DNA from: Strigamia acuminata
Lineage: Eukaryota > Arthropoda > Chilopoda > Geophilomorpha > Linotaeniidae
Length of the DNA: 64,000 nt
Direction: 5' to 3'
Assembly (NCBI GenBank): GCA_949358305.1
Contig: OX442322.1
Span: 7,626,001-7,690,000 of the forward strand
Shown here: positions 50,633 through 63,100 of the stretch, piece by piece
How the letters are laid out: every line of letters begins with the position of its first letter
Position numbering within the stretch: the stretch's first letter is position 1
The notes under the pieces: generated by a model
What the model saw: only the letters and a program-made list of their open reading frames with translations
Told to the model about the DNA's origin: nothing
Databases searched by the model: none
Program-made: the position numbers and the translations under genes

Positions 50633-51888
50633 AGAAACGAGCCCGGAGTGTGGTGTGGTGGCCTGGAATCACGGCCCGGATTGTGGATTTTGTCCAAAAA
50701 TGTAATTTATGCGCGCAGAACAGGTCCCTCCCACCCCATGCACCTCCGGTTTCTTGGCCTCGTGCCGAGGAACCATGGGTTAGAGTACACATTGACTTCG
50801 CAGGCCCTATACAGAACTTTATGGTTTTGGTGCTAGTCGATGCCCATTCCGGATGGATTGAAGCCAGGGCCCTGCGGAAGGCCACTTCTGCCACCACCAT
50901 CCACGCGCTAAGACATATTTTCAGCACGTTTGGTATTCCCCACCTGCTAGTAAGCGACAACGGAACCCAATTTAAATCGGCAGAATTTGCCGAGTTTACA
51001 TCAAGAAACGGGATTGAACATATGTTTTTGCCTCCCTGGCACGCACAAAGTAATGGGTTAGCTGAGAGGGCCGTGCGTTGGGTCAAGGAGAGGCTGATGA
51101 AATTCACAAAAGGGGATTTGGAGATGAGGCTGCTGCGATTAATGCTTTTTCAGCACACTGCTTTCAAGGGTCGCGACAATGAATCACCCGCAATGAGCTT
51201 TCTCGGCAGGCAGCTATTTACTTACTTAGATCTTGTCAGACCCCGTGCATTGGTGACCGGTGGCGAGCGCGATTCTCTTTGCAGAGTGTTTAGACCGAAT
51301 GATCGAGTGTGGTATAAGTCATTCCCAGATACCAAACCACCTTGGTTACCAGCGGTAGTTATGCAGAAAAAGGGCAGTTTGTTGTACACTTTACGAGACG
51401 TCACCGCCGGGAAAGTGGTAACGAGACATGTTAATCATCTATTACGCAGGGATGAGATCGTCACAGGAGAATTGATAGGCGAGCCGTTGCCTCTACCCAG
51501 TGAACACAAGCAAGTGGAGCCCGAGATGGTTACAACTGATGCGAGAGCGTACACATTGGGTGCACCAGCTAAACCGAAACTGATACCAGTGCTCCCGGGA
51601 ATTGTGTTGCCAGTGCCTCCAGTGCAGCCCCCAATTTTACCTCCAGTTTTACAGCCTGTGCCAGCAGTGGAGGCGGCACCTGTGGCGGGGGCACCTGTGA
51701 TACTGACACCACCTTTTAGGGCAGTGTTGCCGGCTCACGTACTGACACCGGCGCCGGAAGTGGCCCCTCGTGCGCAGGAAGAGAATGCGGGAGGTTCGCG
51801 GCCTACACGAGTGGGGCACGACCGGATTTACCAAGGCTGCAGTTTGTTGGGAACATCCTACAAGCATTGGATCAGACAACACCTGTGA
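50629..51888 (+). CDS. pol: TE2 integrase fragment, second copy
   Basis: The 419 residues are identical to the product of 4141-5400. It has the CxxC pair and DDE core but no HH pair. Confidence 0.85.
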   Translation: MKKRARSVVWWPGITARIVDFVQKCNLCAQNRSLPPHAPPVSWPRAEEPWVRVHIDFAGPIQNFMVLVLVDAHSGWIEARALRKATSATTIHALRHIFSTFGIPHLLVSDNGTQFKSAEFAEFTSRNGIEHMFLPPWHAQSNGLAERAVRWVKERLMKFTKGDLEMRLLRLMLFQHTAFKGRDNESPAMSFLGRQLFTYLDLVRPRALVTGGERDSLCRVFRPNDRVWYKSFPDTKPPWLPAVVMQKKGSLLYTLRDVTAGKVVTRHVNHLLRRDEIVTGELIGEPLPLPSEHKQVEPEMVTTDARAYTLGAPAKPKLIPVLPGIVLPVPPVQPPILPPVLQPVPAVEAAPVAGAPVILTPPFRAVLPAHVLTPAPEVAPRAQEENAGGSRPTRVGHDRIYQGCSLLGTSYKHWIRQHL

Positions 51889-52157
51889 CGACACGTACTA
51901 CTAGGGCGACTCGTAATCTTGCCCCTAATTACAGAGACTCTTCATCGGGGGAGGAGAATGGCGGCGAAGAAGATCTGATCCCGGTCACCTACAAACAACA
52001 GTCGCTGAGCAAGCGTACCGCAAAACGAGGATTGAGGGTGGCTGACATGACGATAACGACGCCAATTTCTCCAGAACCAGAACAGAGTCCAGAAGTTGAT
52101 GATACGGGTGCGGAAGCGTCATTTAGAAGGATGATGCAAAGTCGGGAGAAAGAATAA
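51867..52157 (+). pseudogene. Probable frameshifted TE2 integrase tail, second copy
   Basis: Identical to 5379-5669, a 96-codon frame in another register with no ATG near its start. Confidence 0.45.
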
Positions 52158-52574
52158 AGTGGAGAAAGAAAAAAGAAAAGTGGGATTAAAATTTAAAGAG
52201 TTTATTGTGAAATACAAGTTTTAAATTGATTTGTGTAAAAGTCGCGAGGGAAATTGCGACCTGTTTTAGTTGGTAAATTATATTTGTTTGAAAATTAATC
52301 GAATTAAGTTTTGAGAGATAATATTGTGACTCGGTCGTTTCTTGGATTGAATTGTAATTGGAACTAGGGGAGGTATGTTGTATTTGCTATGTATTTCCAA
52401 TTAAGCATTCAATAATGCCACGAGACACATGAATTGTTACTAATTGTTTCAAGGATTACCATGGTGATATTGTGTGAATTCCAGAATGTATGAGTTTTAG
52501 CCGAGTGAATAAACATGTGTGTTTGTGTCCAGTTGAGACAAGTCTGGAGTATTTATGTTAGAACTTAACAATTT

Positions 52575-52772
52575 ATGATGGACGAACAAATATCTTTGTC
52601 CGATTTGGATACTAAGTCAACAGAGGAGGACGAAACGACGATAGATAAGCGAGTCGGAATGACATCACGACAAACTTATGATTTAAGAAGTCGATTTGCG
52701 TTGGAAATCATCAAAGATCATCTGATACCCTTCGAAGAGGATGCGACAATTGAAGAAATCGAAGAAGATTAA
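52575..52772 (+). CDS. Small acidic ORF downstream of TE1 pol, second copy
   Basis: The 65 codons are identical to 6087-6284. Function unknown. Confidence 0.35.
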   Translation: MMDEQISLSDLDTKSTEEDETTIDKRVGMTSRQTYDLRSRFALEIIKDHLIPFEEDATIEEIEED

Positions 52773-53085
52773 AAATCGAAATTACAATTGTTATCTGTAT
52801 AATTTTGTGTAAAATTTTGTTTTAGATTTTCTCTTGTGTATAGATAAACACGAAGAGTTTAATTTTATGTAATTGGCTTTTCCAAGAAAAGTATTGTTAA
52901 ACTAAGAATTGAGGGATATAAAGGTAATAGAACAATTCTCGTAAATTTTGTTAATAATTTTGTGAAAAGCAAGAATGATGTTGAAAGTTAGAAGTGAAAA
53001 TGATAATCTCGAAGTAGAAATTTGGGGGTATTTCCATTTGAAACAATTTGAATTTTGGAGACCAAAATTTTTCAAAGGGGGGGGC

Positions 53086-53555
53086 TGTTACGAGCGCGGA
53101 CCTCGCTGTACGACAGCGGGCCTAAACGCTCTGTTTAGAGAATTAATTCTGAAAGCTCTCACTAGGCACACTGGAGTTTCCAAATCCGCTCACCAGTTGT
53201 CACTGTGTTAATTATGCACAGGGCAACTGGACTAATCAATCAAGTAGAGTGGGGGTGGACCCAGAGTTTACCTAGTGAGCTAAGTGGGTTTGAGAGAGCA
53301 GAAATGTTCTGAGCCTCAAACAGTTAACATGGTAAGTAAAGGCTTCTGTGGACCAGCGCACACAGCGCTTGGTCCCACCCCGCCTTTCCAAATTCATAGA
53401 GATATAATTTGATTATCATTCTTGCTTTCTTACTTTATGTTTATGTAAAATAAAGGATTATGTTTATCATTTGATTTTGTTAAGTTTGTAATAAATCCCA
53501 TAGAATAAAAGAGATTTATTTAAATGATAAATCAGTTTTCTCAATTATTTCACCT
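53086..53555 (+). repeat. TE1 3' LTR, truncated, second copy
   Basis: Identical to 6598-7067. The polypurine tract lies at 53074-53085. The last 74 bp of the LTR are missing. Confidence 0.9.
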
Positions 53556-54278
53556 AGTGGCAAAACACGGAATTACTCAAAATTTCAATTGCCAGCACAG
53601 AATGAGGGTCAAGTTTTTTTTTTTGAACACGACTGAACATTTCCAATGTTTAACAGTTTAAAATTGGCAGTTTGAGTGTCTGTAACTTTTAAATCTAGAG
53701 GAGTGACGTTCTGAAATTTGGTGTGGTGGTGGAGGAGGAACCAAGGAACTGGCAAAAAAATTTGGGAATTCTCCTGTGCGTGGTTCTTGCACAACTCCAA
53801 TTTGAAGTTTTGAGTCTAGGCGCAGACCTAATTCCTAACTTTTAGACTAGTTTTTCAGGCATTTTCGCTCACCTTTGGCCCTTCTACCATACATGTTCGG
53901 AATCAGCTCGCTGAGACGAACAAAATGAGTCTATGTATATTAAGGGACCGCATTATTATCATTATGCCTATACCTACACTAGTGAAATGTCTCAGTCAAT
54001 ATGAACTGGGTAGCCACTTATGATGAGATATAGTACACTGTTTGTTGCTAGTGTGTGCTGTTTGAATTGTATACATTACACTGTAAGAAAGGTAGATTTA
54101 ATTTAACTAAAGATATTGTAAGGGAATTTTAATTTTAATATCTACGTGTTGTAAATTAAATTTACAAATTTTGTTATAGATAATATTTATCTTTAAATTT
54201 AATTTTGTTAAAGAACACTTTACAAAGCATATAAAACATAAACTTTACAAAATTAGTGTTTGTTTATTTATTGATTTG
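53556..54278 (-). repeat. Dispersed S2-type repeat, second copy
   Basis: Equals 7068-7790. It is followed by AT-rich spacer to 54450 in which I see nothing. Confidence 0.7.
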
Positions 54279-54450
54279 TTCATTTTATGACATATTTATG
54301 ATTTCTTTGAGATGATTGGTGTGTTTTTTTGTGGTTGTTATTTATTGTGTTTGATAGGATAGTCTTATTTTGTATTTTGATATTTTTGGAATCATTTCTT
54401 GTAATTTCGCCTGTTGAGAAACCTGCCTCTGCTTGAGAAGAACAAAACAT

Positions 54451-54494
<44 letters not shown>
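54451..54494. repeat. Short (ATT)n microsatellite, second copy
   Basis: Equals 7963-8006, including the TAGT interruption. Confidence 0.9.
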
Positions 54495-54495
<1 letters not shown>

Positions 54496-56590
54496 TCTGA
54501 GTCAGGCCATTGCCCTCTTTATTCCTAGGCGTGCCATTTCGGGCTCTAAATTTCCAATTTGGTTTTCGTCTGCTTTGCGTCGGGTGTTGCGGCGGAAGCG
54601 TGTGTGCCATCGTTGGTTTAAGCGTCTGGGTAGGGTTCGGGATTATGCTGTTTTTGCGCATTGTCGTAGTGAAGCCAAGCGTCTCTTGCGTGTTGATCGG
54701 GAGCGCTATTTCCAGTCTGTGGTTGACTCTTTTCGTGCGAATCCTTCACACTTCTGGAAGTTTGTTGGCTCTCGCTACAGAAGTGCCCATTTCGATATTG
54801 TTCTAAATGTTGGGGGGTCTCCTGTTTCTGAGGGGCATGCTTTGGGTCGTGTATTCGGTGATTATTTTGGTTCTGTGGTGGGGGGTGCTCGGGATGCTGC
54901 TGATATGGCTTACCAGCGGTCGAATTTTTCTATCTTGAATTGCCCCGTGTCTTTTCCTTCTGTTAATTTAGATATCCCGCACTTTACTGCTGCGGATATT
55001 GTTGTCGCCTCTAAACGGCTACGTTCCGGGAAGTCCTGCGGGGTCGATGGTATTCCGAGCTTTGTGATCAAGGGGTGCATTGAGATTTTGGCCGCTCCGT
55101 TGGCTCATTTATTCAATCTTTCGTTAACTAGTGGAATTTTTTCCGCCTGTTGGAAGACTGCTTATGTAGTTCCGATCTTTAAGAGCGGGGATCGTTCCGT
55201 TGTTACTAATTATCGTCTAATCTCTCTCTTAAGCCCTATTGCAAAGCTTTTTGAGTTGTACATTCTTGTTGAGTTCCGTATCTGGTCCAACCTTTTTATC
55301 ACGGAGAACCAGTACGGTTTTGTTGGGGGAAGATCTGTGGAGTTGAATCTCTTATCCTTTTATAGTACTATGTTTAAATCATTCCTTTCCCGGGGTCTGT
55401 ATGATGTTGTCTACCTCGACTTGGCTAAGGCCTTCGATTCGATCGACCATTCGCTTCTGCTGATTAAGCTATCCTTTTACGGTTTGACCTCCCGATTTTG
55501 TGCTTGGTTTGAGAGCTTTTTAAGTTCTTGCTTGGCTTTTGTGGAGTGTGGAGACTGTGTTTGCCCTGATTCTTTTACATGTTCCTCCAGGGTCCCTCAG
55601 GGGTCCATCCTCGGCCCTATTCTGTTTTTGATTTTTATAAATGACCTTTCTGGTTTTATTCATGATTACCATCATGCCTTGTTCGCCGACGACACTAAGG
55701 TGGGGGTTGATGTGAGGTCGATTGCAGACTGTGATCGCCTCCAGCGATGTCTCGATATGATTTTTGGGTGGATGTCTATCAACTGCATGTCTGTTAATCC
55801 CAAGAAATCTGCAATTCTTTTTCACGTAAGACGGTGAAGATCTGTTTTCCTTACCGCCTTGCTGGTGTTTTAATACCGCGGCATTCCGTTTTTAGAGATC
55901 CTGGGGTGATTGTTGATGATGGTCTCACTTTTAATTCTCATGTCAATGGTGTTGTTGCGCGTTGTGCGAGGTTCTTAGGAATTATTTATAGATTGTCTTA
56001 TTCTTTTAAATCTTTGCCGCCGTTGCGTCTTCTGTTTGTTCTCTTGGTCAAGTCGCGTTTGATGTTTGGGGGTTTGCTGTGGAGTGGTTGTGCCCCTACT
56101 TGCTGTTGCGTTTGGAGGGGGTGCAGCGGCGATTTGTTTGGGCAATGTATCGTAGGTTTCTGAGCTCGTTCTTTCCATATTCGTATCCTGTTGTCTTGGA
56201 ACAGTTAGGTTTAATCCCTATTTCTATCGCATTAGCGAGAGCTGATTGTGTCTTTGCCCTTCGATTATTTCATGGCAATATTACTGCTCCTGATGTTTTG
56301 GTCCAGTTCTGTTTGAGACTGCCCGCTTTTCATTATGTGCGCGGTGCCCCGCAGCTTTTTCTAGTCATGGAGCCGCGCTCTCCGGTGGGCCGAGTTATGA
56401 CCAATTGTAACGGTTGTCTCGGCGGTTTGGATTTCTTTATTTGTTCTTTGCGTGATGTCTGTTTATGTTTTTCCAATGTGTTAATTTAGGTAGTTTTGTT
56501 TGTTGTTTGTTTCTCTCTTTTTGCTACTTTTGATTTGTTTTTGCTGGGTGCCCCTCCTTGTAGGCTTCGGCTGTTGGGGGGCACCCACTC
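54495..56590 (+). mobile_element. 5'-truncated LINE, second copy
   Basis: Equals 8007-10102. The RT pseudogene spans 54495-56489 with the same two frameshifts, and the hairpin is at 56545-56587. Sharing private frameshifts with the left copy shows block duplication. Confidence 0.88.
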
Positions 56591-57890
56591 AGTATATATT
56601 TTAACGCGTTTGACGCGAATGTTTTGATTTGCATCATGTTCATTTTTGATTGTGTTTAAGTTCGCTAATGTTGCGAGTGATTATGTTTGATTATTTTATT
56701 GATTTAATTGTATCGTTTCATTACCTTCATTCAAACAGAGTAATAAAACTCTGGCTGTGGGGGCGTGTCACGGCCCGTGTTTCCTACGCGTACAGTTTAC
56801 GCATTGTCAACCCGTGTTTGTTCCCATTAAACCTAATTTGTGATTTTTCTACCTTTGTTGTTTTGTTTATGTTTGATACGTGAGTTTTCCTCATTTTCCT
56901 TCTCTCTTACTCTCTCCTAACTTTCTCTTCATTCTCTCACTTTTCTCTTATCTACTCCTAGTTTTTCTTCTTTAGTTTATGATTTCGATGCAAGTCTATT
57001 TGCATATCTATTTTGGTCATCACGCGTCGTCATCAGTCATACTCATCAGTATGCACCGACAGTGGTGATTGGCTCTTGACTCTTCCGTGATTGGTCAAGC
57101 TTGGTTGAGTCCAAGTTTACCTCTCACCCTATTTTTCCTCTTTTGCTTCAGTTGATCTCAGTATCCCGAACGCGTAGGTGCTCCTTTGGAGCCGGTGCTC
57201 ATGGCTGAGATTTGACTCCGAAGCTCACTTGTAGCTTTGCATTCGCCCTGGAATTCTGCAACACGGTTTCAGGCTTTCATTTCATTTCGCGTGTTAACTC
57301 ACGGTTTTACACCACTCGTTCACCATTTGTTTTCCTGCTCCTTTTTGTTCATGTTTTATCGCCGTGACGCGTTATCCAAGGCCAAACAGGATTTGTTGGC
57401 CATAAGTTCGAAGTTTGTGTCGTTTATTTCGCGTGCGCGTGCATTTAGCTTAGTTTAGCCGCCTGCCATTCGGGCTTTAGCTTTAATTAAGCATTCAGTC
57501 AGGTTTAGAGTTAGGTTTAGGGCCCGTGCGTTGTATAAGCACGAGTAAATTGCCCATCCTCGTTCAAACTCGACAGTTTGGGGTTGCTTATGAGCCACTA
57601 CGAGACGTGCATTCGTTTGCCTTCGTGTGAAAACACGATTGTTGGCGGGTCACGCGTTGGGTTTTGGTTTAGACGCGACTACCGGACATTCTGTCCCTGA
57701 GTTTTACAGCTCGGGATACCCGGCCACAAATAAATATTAGTGTGGTGCACAGTATCTGAGAGTGTGTTAGCTGCCACTTCCTGCGCACATTCGATTTACG
57801 GCAGGTACGAAACTACCAGGGTGTGTGACTTTACTGTTTCGCGGCGTCTTTCAAACGCTTCTCAACCACCTAGACTCGCGATCCATCACA
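56591..57890 (+). repeat. TE3 5' LTR, second copy
   Basis: Identical to 10103-11402, with the same missing 9 bp at the LINE junction. Confidence 0.9.
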
Positions 57891-58066
57891 CTTGGTGCCG
57901 AAACCCGGGAATATCCCGTAGCTTTTCGATTGCTAGCCGTATAAACTGTTTCCAGTGGGCTAGTAATCATTATTCGGAAAACAAAGGTCGAGTGGTATCG
58001 TTACTCGCCTTTTTTAGAGTGGATCATCCATTTGAGTTTTGCTGCTAAATTGCTTGAGTTGACGCA

Positions 58067-60178
58067 ATGGCAGAAGGAGGGCATCCTAAGGAGGATAACT
58101 CCAAGAGTGTGTGGCCTAGCTGGATGCGTAGAGTTGGGGAGCGCTTGTGTGATGAAACTCCACGGCGTCCCCTTGATGCGCGTCCTCCAAGAACCCGCTC
58201 AGAGTATGGCTTGCCCGTGGCAAGAGGCGGTGGGCCGCCGTACCTTTTGCGATCACACGGGAATGTCACACGAGTAAAGGTAGAAGATAAATCCACTTCA
58301 ACGGATAGTACCTACTGCCCGGACACTACTCCTTCTACGCGTGAGTCCCATGTCGATGCTTCTGCTTCGGATCTTTTAACGCCCGTGCAACCAAATCCTT
58401 CGGCGCCACCTCAACAAAGGAGTAGTCCTGAGGATAACGTCGAGGAGGGGGAAGAAGAGGCTGGTCAACGGCCTCCAGAATGGCTGCCGTATTTGCAAAA
58501 TGCGGAATTGGCCATGAATGAGCGTATGGTCCGAGCATTAAACCAGTTTGGTCAGCATGTTGACTACCAACTGGGAAATTATAGGGATGAGACTCTTGTG
58601 GGGGTGAGACAGGTGATTAGGGCCGAAATCGTGGCATTAGCTGTACAGCCCGAGGAGGAGGTAATTCCACCAGCTCAGCAAAGACCTCATAACCCTTTGC
58701 CTGGTGATGGACCTCGTTCTGACGGTCAGAGGGAACCTGGGGGAAGTGTTCAGTTTTCACGCATTCTGACGCCTAGCGAGTTGAACAGGCAAGGAATAGC
58801 AGTAGTAGGAAGGATGCAAGAGGATGTAAATCCTCGCTTACCTTCAAATGAGAGACCATCGGACGTGACAGCTCGCGCGGGGTCTCGAATGGGTACGCCC
58901 TCACAGTGTAACAGTGAGGTGATGAGGAGTATTATACGCTCGAAGTCGACAGCTGTTAGCTTGCCGGATACAGCAAGTGTTGATCGCGCAGCGGCTGCGC
59001 GGGGGGATTCGGTAAATACGCGTTTGCAACGGGCGCGGGACGCCCAAGCAGCAGCAGTAACGCCAACGCCCCGGCAGCGGCCGCAGACGCGATATGATCA
59101 GTATGACTTGTCGCATGTGAGGTCGGAACATGTGCCGATATTTGATGAGGAGGATCAATCCTACAATGCGGTCGAAAGATTCCTAGCGAAATTGCGCGCA
59201 CATTACATTATGACGCGCATTCCGGATGAGGCGTATATTGACTTGTTCATTCCTTTGGCGCTGTGTGGGAAGCCCTTAAATTGGTACTTGCACTTACGCC
59301 ATAAACCAAAAACATGGGATGAATTTGTGATGCGTTTCCGGAAACGTTATTCCCTGAAGGAGGCTGAAGCAACGGTCTACCTAACGGATGCCTGGCAGGA
59401 AGTAGGGGATGATACGGCCGAATTTCTGTGCGAAATCAGTCGTTACCTCGAAATGATAGGTATTCGGGGGGATGGGCAACAGTGGAATATGGCGAAACAT
59501 CGCCTTCAACCGCAGATAACGGATGCAATGACTCGGTACGGAGTCCGCTTCATGTCGCAGGCCATAGAGATGGGGCAGGAGGCTGACAGCGAATTGGCGT
59601 TGCGTTCTCTTCAGCAGTATAAGTTCGATGAGCGCGGAGTGAGAAGAGGTCCGGTGCCTCGACCTCATTCCAAGGATAAGGATAAGCAAGCTGTTAAGGC
59701 GACCAAAAAGGTGGTAGAGCCTGCCAAAACAAAGGCGGCAGAAAAGCCTCCGCCTGGTCGCTTCCAGTTTGATAAATGGAAATTGGTTGCGTTGGCAGAA
59801 GTGTTTGGGGCTACGAGTGAGGACCTGCAGAGTGTTGCTGGGCAGTCCGTTGTTAGTGTTGCACCTTCGAGAGTGCCAGAGCCGCAAATAAACGCGTCTG
59901 TGAAAGTCCCGGAGAATAAACCTACTCCGGCTGTGGGGGCGGCACAATGTGGACATTCTGCCCATACCTTCGCGAATACGGCTAATCCTCCGACAACACC
60001 GTTGCCACCCGGAGCTGAGTGGGTGCGCAATCGGAAGGACAGATGGTACATGCGTGATATTGAAAAACGCATCGCATTATGTCCCCACTGCTTTAAGCCC
60101 TGGCAGTTTCCGGGAAACGACCAGGGTCCACTGTCCAAACCATCCAACGGAAAGGCAGCGGACCCGAAACCCAAATAA
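58067..60178 (+). CDS. gag: TE3 gag, second copy
   Basis: The 703 residues are identical to the product of 11579-13690. Confidence 0.85.
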   Translation: MAEGGHPKEDNSKSVWPSWMRRVGERLCDETPRRPLDARPPRTRSEYGLPVARGGGPPYLLRSHGNVTRVKVEDKSTSTDSTYCPDTTPSTRESHVDASASDLLTPVQPNPSAPPQQRSSPEDNVEEGEEEAGQRPPEWLPYLQNAELAMNERMVRALNQFGQHVDYQLGNYRDETLVGVRQVIRAEIVALAVQPEEEVIPPAQQRPHNPLPGDGPRSDGQREPGGSVQFSRILTPSELNRQGIAVVGRMQEDVNPRLPSNERPSDVTARAGSRMGTPSQCNSEVMRSIIRSKSTAVSLPDTASVDRAAAARGDSVNTRLQRARDAQAAAVTPTPRQRPQTRYDQYDLSHVRSEHVPIFDEEDQSYNAVERFLAKLRAHYIMTRIPDEAYIDLFIPLALCGKPLNWYLHLRHKPKTWDEFVMRFRKRYSLKEAEATVYLTDAWQEVGDDTAEFLCEISRYLEMIGIRGDGQQWNMAKHRLQPQITDAMTRYGVRFMSQAIEMGQEADSELALRSLQQYKFDERGVRRGPVPRPHSKDKDKQAVKATKKVVEPAKTKAAEKPPPGRFQFDKWKLVALAEVFGATSEDLQSVAGQSVVSVAPSRVPEPQINASVKVPENKPTPAVGAAQCGHSAHTFANTANPPTTPLPPGAEWVRNRKDRWYMRDIEKRIALCPHCFKPWQFPGNDQGPLSKPSNGKAADPKPK

Positions 60179-60183
60179 GTCGG

Positions 60184-63100
60184 ATGTTGGAAGCTCTAGA
60201 TAGCACGAGCGGTTGGATGGTACCCCCTGCGTTGCAGAAGACCAGTACCACCGCCTTAGCGGCTTCTAAGCCGAAAATGACAAATTTCATTATGTTGTCA
60301 CCACCCGAATTTTTGGCTTCCAAAGAGCCGAAATTGATAATCGGGTTGAAGGACCGTTGTCGGCGAGACGCGGCCTTTGTTAAAATTGCCTGGATCAATA
60401 TCGAGTTCATTGCAATGATGGACAGCGGTGCACAGACGTGCATAATGACCATGGCATTGTATGAAAAACTCGCAAAAGAGATAGGCATAGAAATGGTCAA
60501 ACTGGACGAAACCATCCGGACAGCCGACAATCATATTACCAAAGTGGTTGGCTGTGCACAACTAGCCGTCCGTGCTCCTACGGCGGTAGTTTGCTTTACT
60601 TGCCTCATCATAGAGGAGGGGTCTCAAGAGCTCCTCTTGGGGCTGGATTTCTGCAAGGCAGTTGGTCTGTGTACAGACCACGCCAATGAATACTGGTTCC
60701 TCTTAGGGGATGGCACGAGGCATCCCTTCCTCACAGAAGAGCAAGCTAGGGCATCTGATCCAGTGATCTTATTCCCTTTAACAAAGGAACAACCTTCCCT
60801 TCCGGAGGGAATTGCGGTTAAGGGGCCCCCTCTTTACAACCTTCCGGCTTTGCGAAATCCGCCGGTCCCCAAGCCAGAGGAAACGGCGGTGCCCGTCAAG
60901 CTTGTCGGCCAAAAGGAGCGGGAACTGACCCCCGAGATTCCTGCAAAGAAGGAGGAGGCAGAGGAGAAGCCTGTGGTCATCACAAAACCACCAATTAGTG
61001 AAGCTAACTGCGTCTTGCTAAGCAAACGTGATTTTGAAGTGGAGTTATTTGAGCCTCCACACGAAGACAATCCTTGTATTGTCAAAGTGGTTGTTGCTCG
61101 AAGAGGGCAGGACGCTCAAAGATGGACATTCATATGGTCGCCTAAGAGACGGGAAAAAACCGCACGAAGGAACATCGTGCGAGTTACGCGTAAACCTGGG
61201 AAAAAGGCCATGTGTTTGAGTCAGGTGCGTCGAGCCATCAAACTGCGTAAAGCAAGAATTAAAGCAGTGGCTAAACGAACGTTGGTTGAGACTGCAGATT
61301 CTCCGAGTGGAGAGAGAAATGTCGTCGACAACGTGGAGCCCCCTTCTGCTTGTCAAAAGGCGGAAGGTGCTCCAAGACAGCATGATGTTAATTTCGTCCA
61401 ATACATCCCAAACAGAGATCCTACCAACCTCGCTTGGGTGTATGATCAGCTGTGTAATCAGTTGGAGCCGAAACGCATTAATCACGTAATGGATGCGTTG
61501 AAACCAGTTGCTCACATTTTTCGTGAGGAACTGGGGCTCTGTAATAACACACAGTTTGAAGTGAATCTGAAGCCTGATTTCCGACCTATTCATGTCCCGG
61601 TACGTCCGGTGAATCCGGCAAAAAGGGAAATAATCGATGCCTATATCGACCAAAAGTTGGCGCAAGGAGTAATCAAGCGCTCCAAAAGCGACTGCGCCGT
61701 GGCGCCCGTAGTTGTCCCCAAAAAGGACGGACGCTGGCGCTGCGCAATGGATTTTAGGCCGATCAACTCCCAAACTTTGCCCGATGTTTACCCCCTCCCA
61801 GATATCGACAACATCTTTGCATATCTGGGTGGGGCAAAATGGTTTTCCATCATCGACGGAAGGGAGGCGTTCCACCAAATAGGGGTCCGACCTGGAGATG
61901 AACGATATCTCGCATTTATCACCCACAGGGGACTCTTTGAGTACACGCGTATGCCCTTCGGTCCGATCAATGGCCCTGCCACCTTACAAAGGGCCATGAA
62001 TTTGACTCTAGCTGAGCATCTCTACAAGTTTGTCTTTGTGTACATCGACGATATAATCGTGTTTAGTAAGACCTTCGAAGAGCATGTGATGCACCTGCAA
62101 AAAGTGCTCACTTTGCTCGACCAAGCGGGGTTCACAATGAACGCGGGAAAAACGGAATTGTGCAAGACAAGTCTTGAGGTGCTCGGACATATTGTCGAAG
62201 AGGGACTTATTCGTCCTAACCCAAAGAAGACCGACGCGATCAGCAAGTACCCGGCCCCCACTAACTTGAAGGAATTACAACGCTTCAAGGGCATGATCGG
62301 GTACTACTCGTCGTTCTTTCCAGGATATTCCAAGACCTGTGAAGTCTTTCGAGTTCTTATGCGTAAAAATGCGCCATGGAACTGGACGGCGGCGCACCAG
62401 GCAGCTTTCGAGTATCTCAAAAACCAGGTGGCGTTATCTACTTTGCACCGGAACTTCCCGGACTGGAGTAAACCTTACATCTTACAAACCGATGCGAGTT
62501 ATTCTGGTCTGGGGGCTGCGTTGATGCAGATCAACAATAACGGCGTACGCGTCCCAATTGCCTTCGCGTCCCGGGCCTTAAACAGTGCAGAGAAAAACTA
62601 CACGGCGACGGAAATTGAGTGCCTGGCCGCTGTCTGGGCCGTGAAACGCTTTAGAGCATACCTCGAGTTAATGGACTTCTACCTTGAGAGTGATCACAAG
62701 TCTTTAACATGGCTTTGGGCCCAGCGCGAGCCAAAGGGCCGACTGGCAAGATGGATTCTTTCGTTGTCGGAATACCGATTCACATTCCTCCACTGTAGTG
62801 GTACGAAGAATCGGGTAGCCGATGCGTTGAGTCGGGCGCCGGTTGACCCACCGATCGAGCTGGATGACGAAGACTGTCCAGCGTTGGATGACACGTATTA
62901 CTGTGCGTACTTCGATGATTTCAACGACTGGCCAGTACTCAAAATGGAGGAGTTAGATGAGTTGACTCATTGGAAATCATCCAACTGCAAAATCGTTAGA
63001 GCGGTAACCATGCGTAAGCAGAAACGTGCGTTCCTGGCGAGATTGAACGCCTTGTCGGCTACGACGGTGGATGTATGTCCGGTTGAGGACAAACCCCCTC

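Larger units (their letters stand above)
47717..52570 (+). mobile_element. TE2, second copy
   Basis: Equals 1229-6082 shifted by 46,488, including LTRs at 47717-47911 and 52376-52570 and the ATTTA duplication at 47712-47716 and 52571-52575. The shared position inside TE1 shows it was copied with the large repeat and was not a separate insertion. Confidence 0.93.
43203..53555 (+). mobile_element. TE1, Ty3/gypsy element without gag, interrupted by TE2
   Basis: It runs from the TGTTACG start of the 544-bp 5' LTR to the truncated 3' LTR. Removing TE2 leaves about 5.5 kb. It encodes protease to integrase in one frame, but only 113 bases separate the LTR from the first ATG of that frame, so no gag can be encoded upstream. 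LTR divergence (about 5 in 470) makes it the oldest LTR element here. Confidence 0.92.
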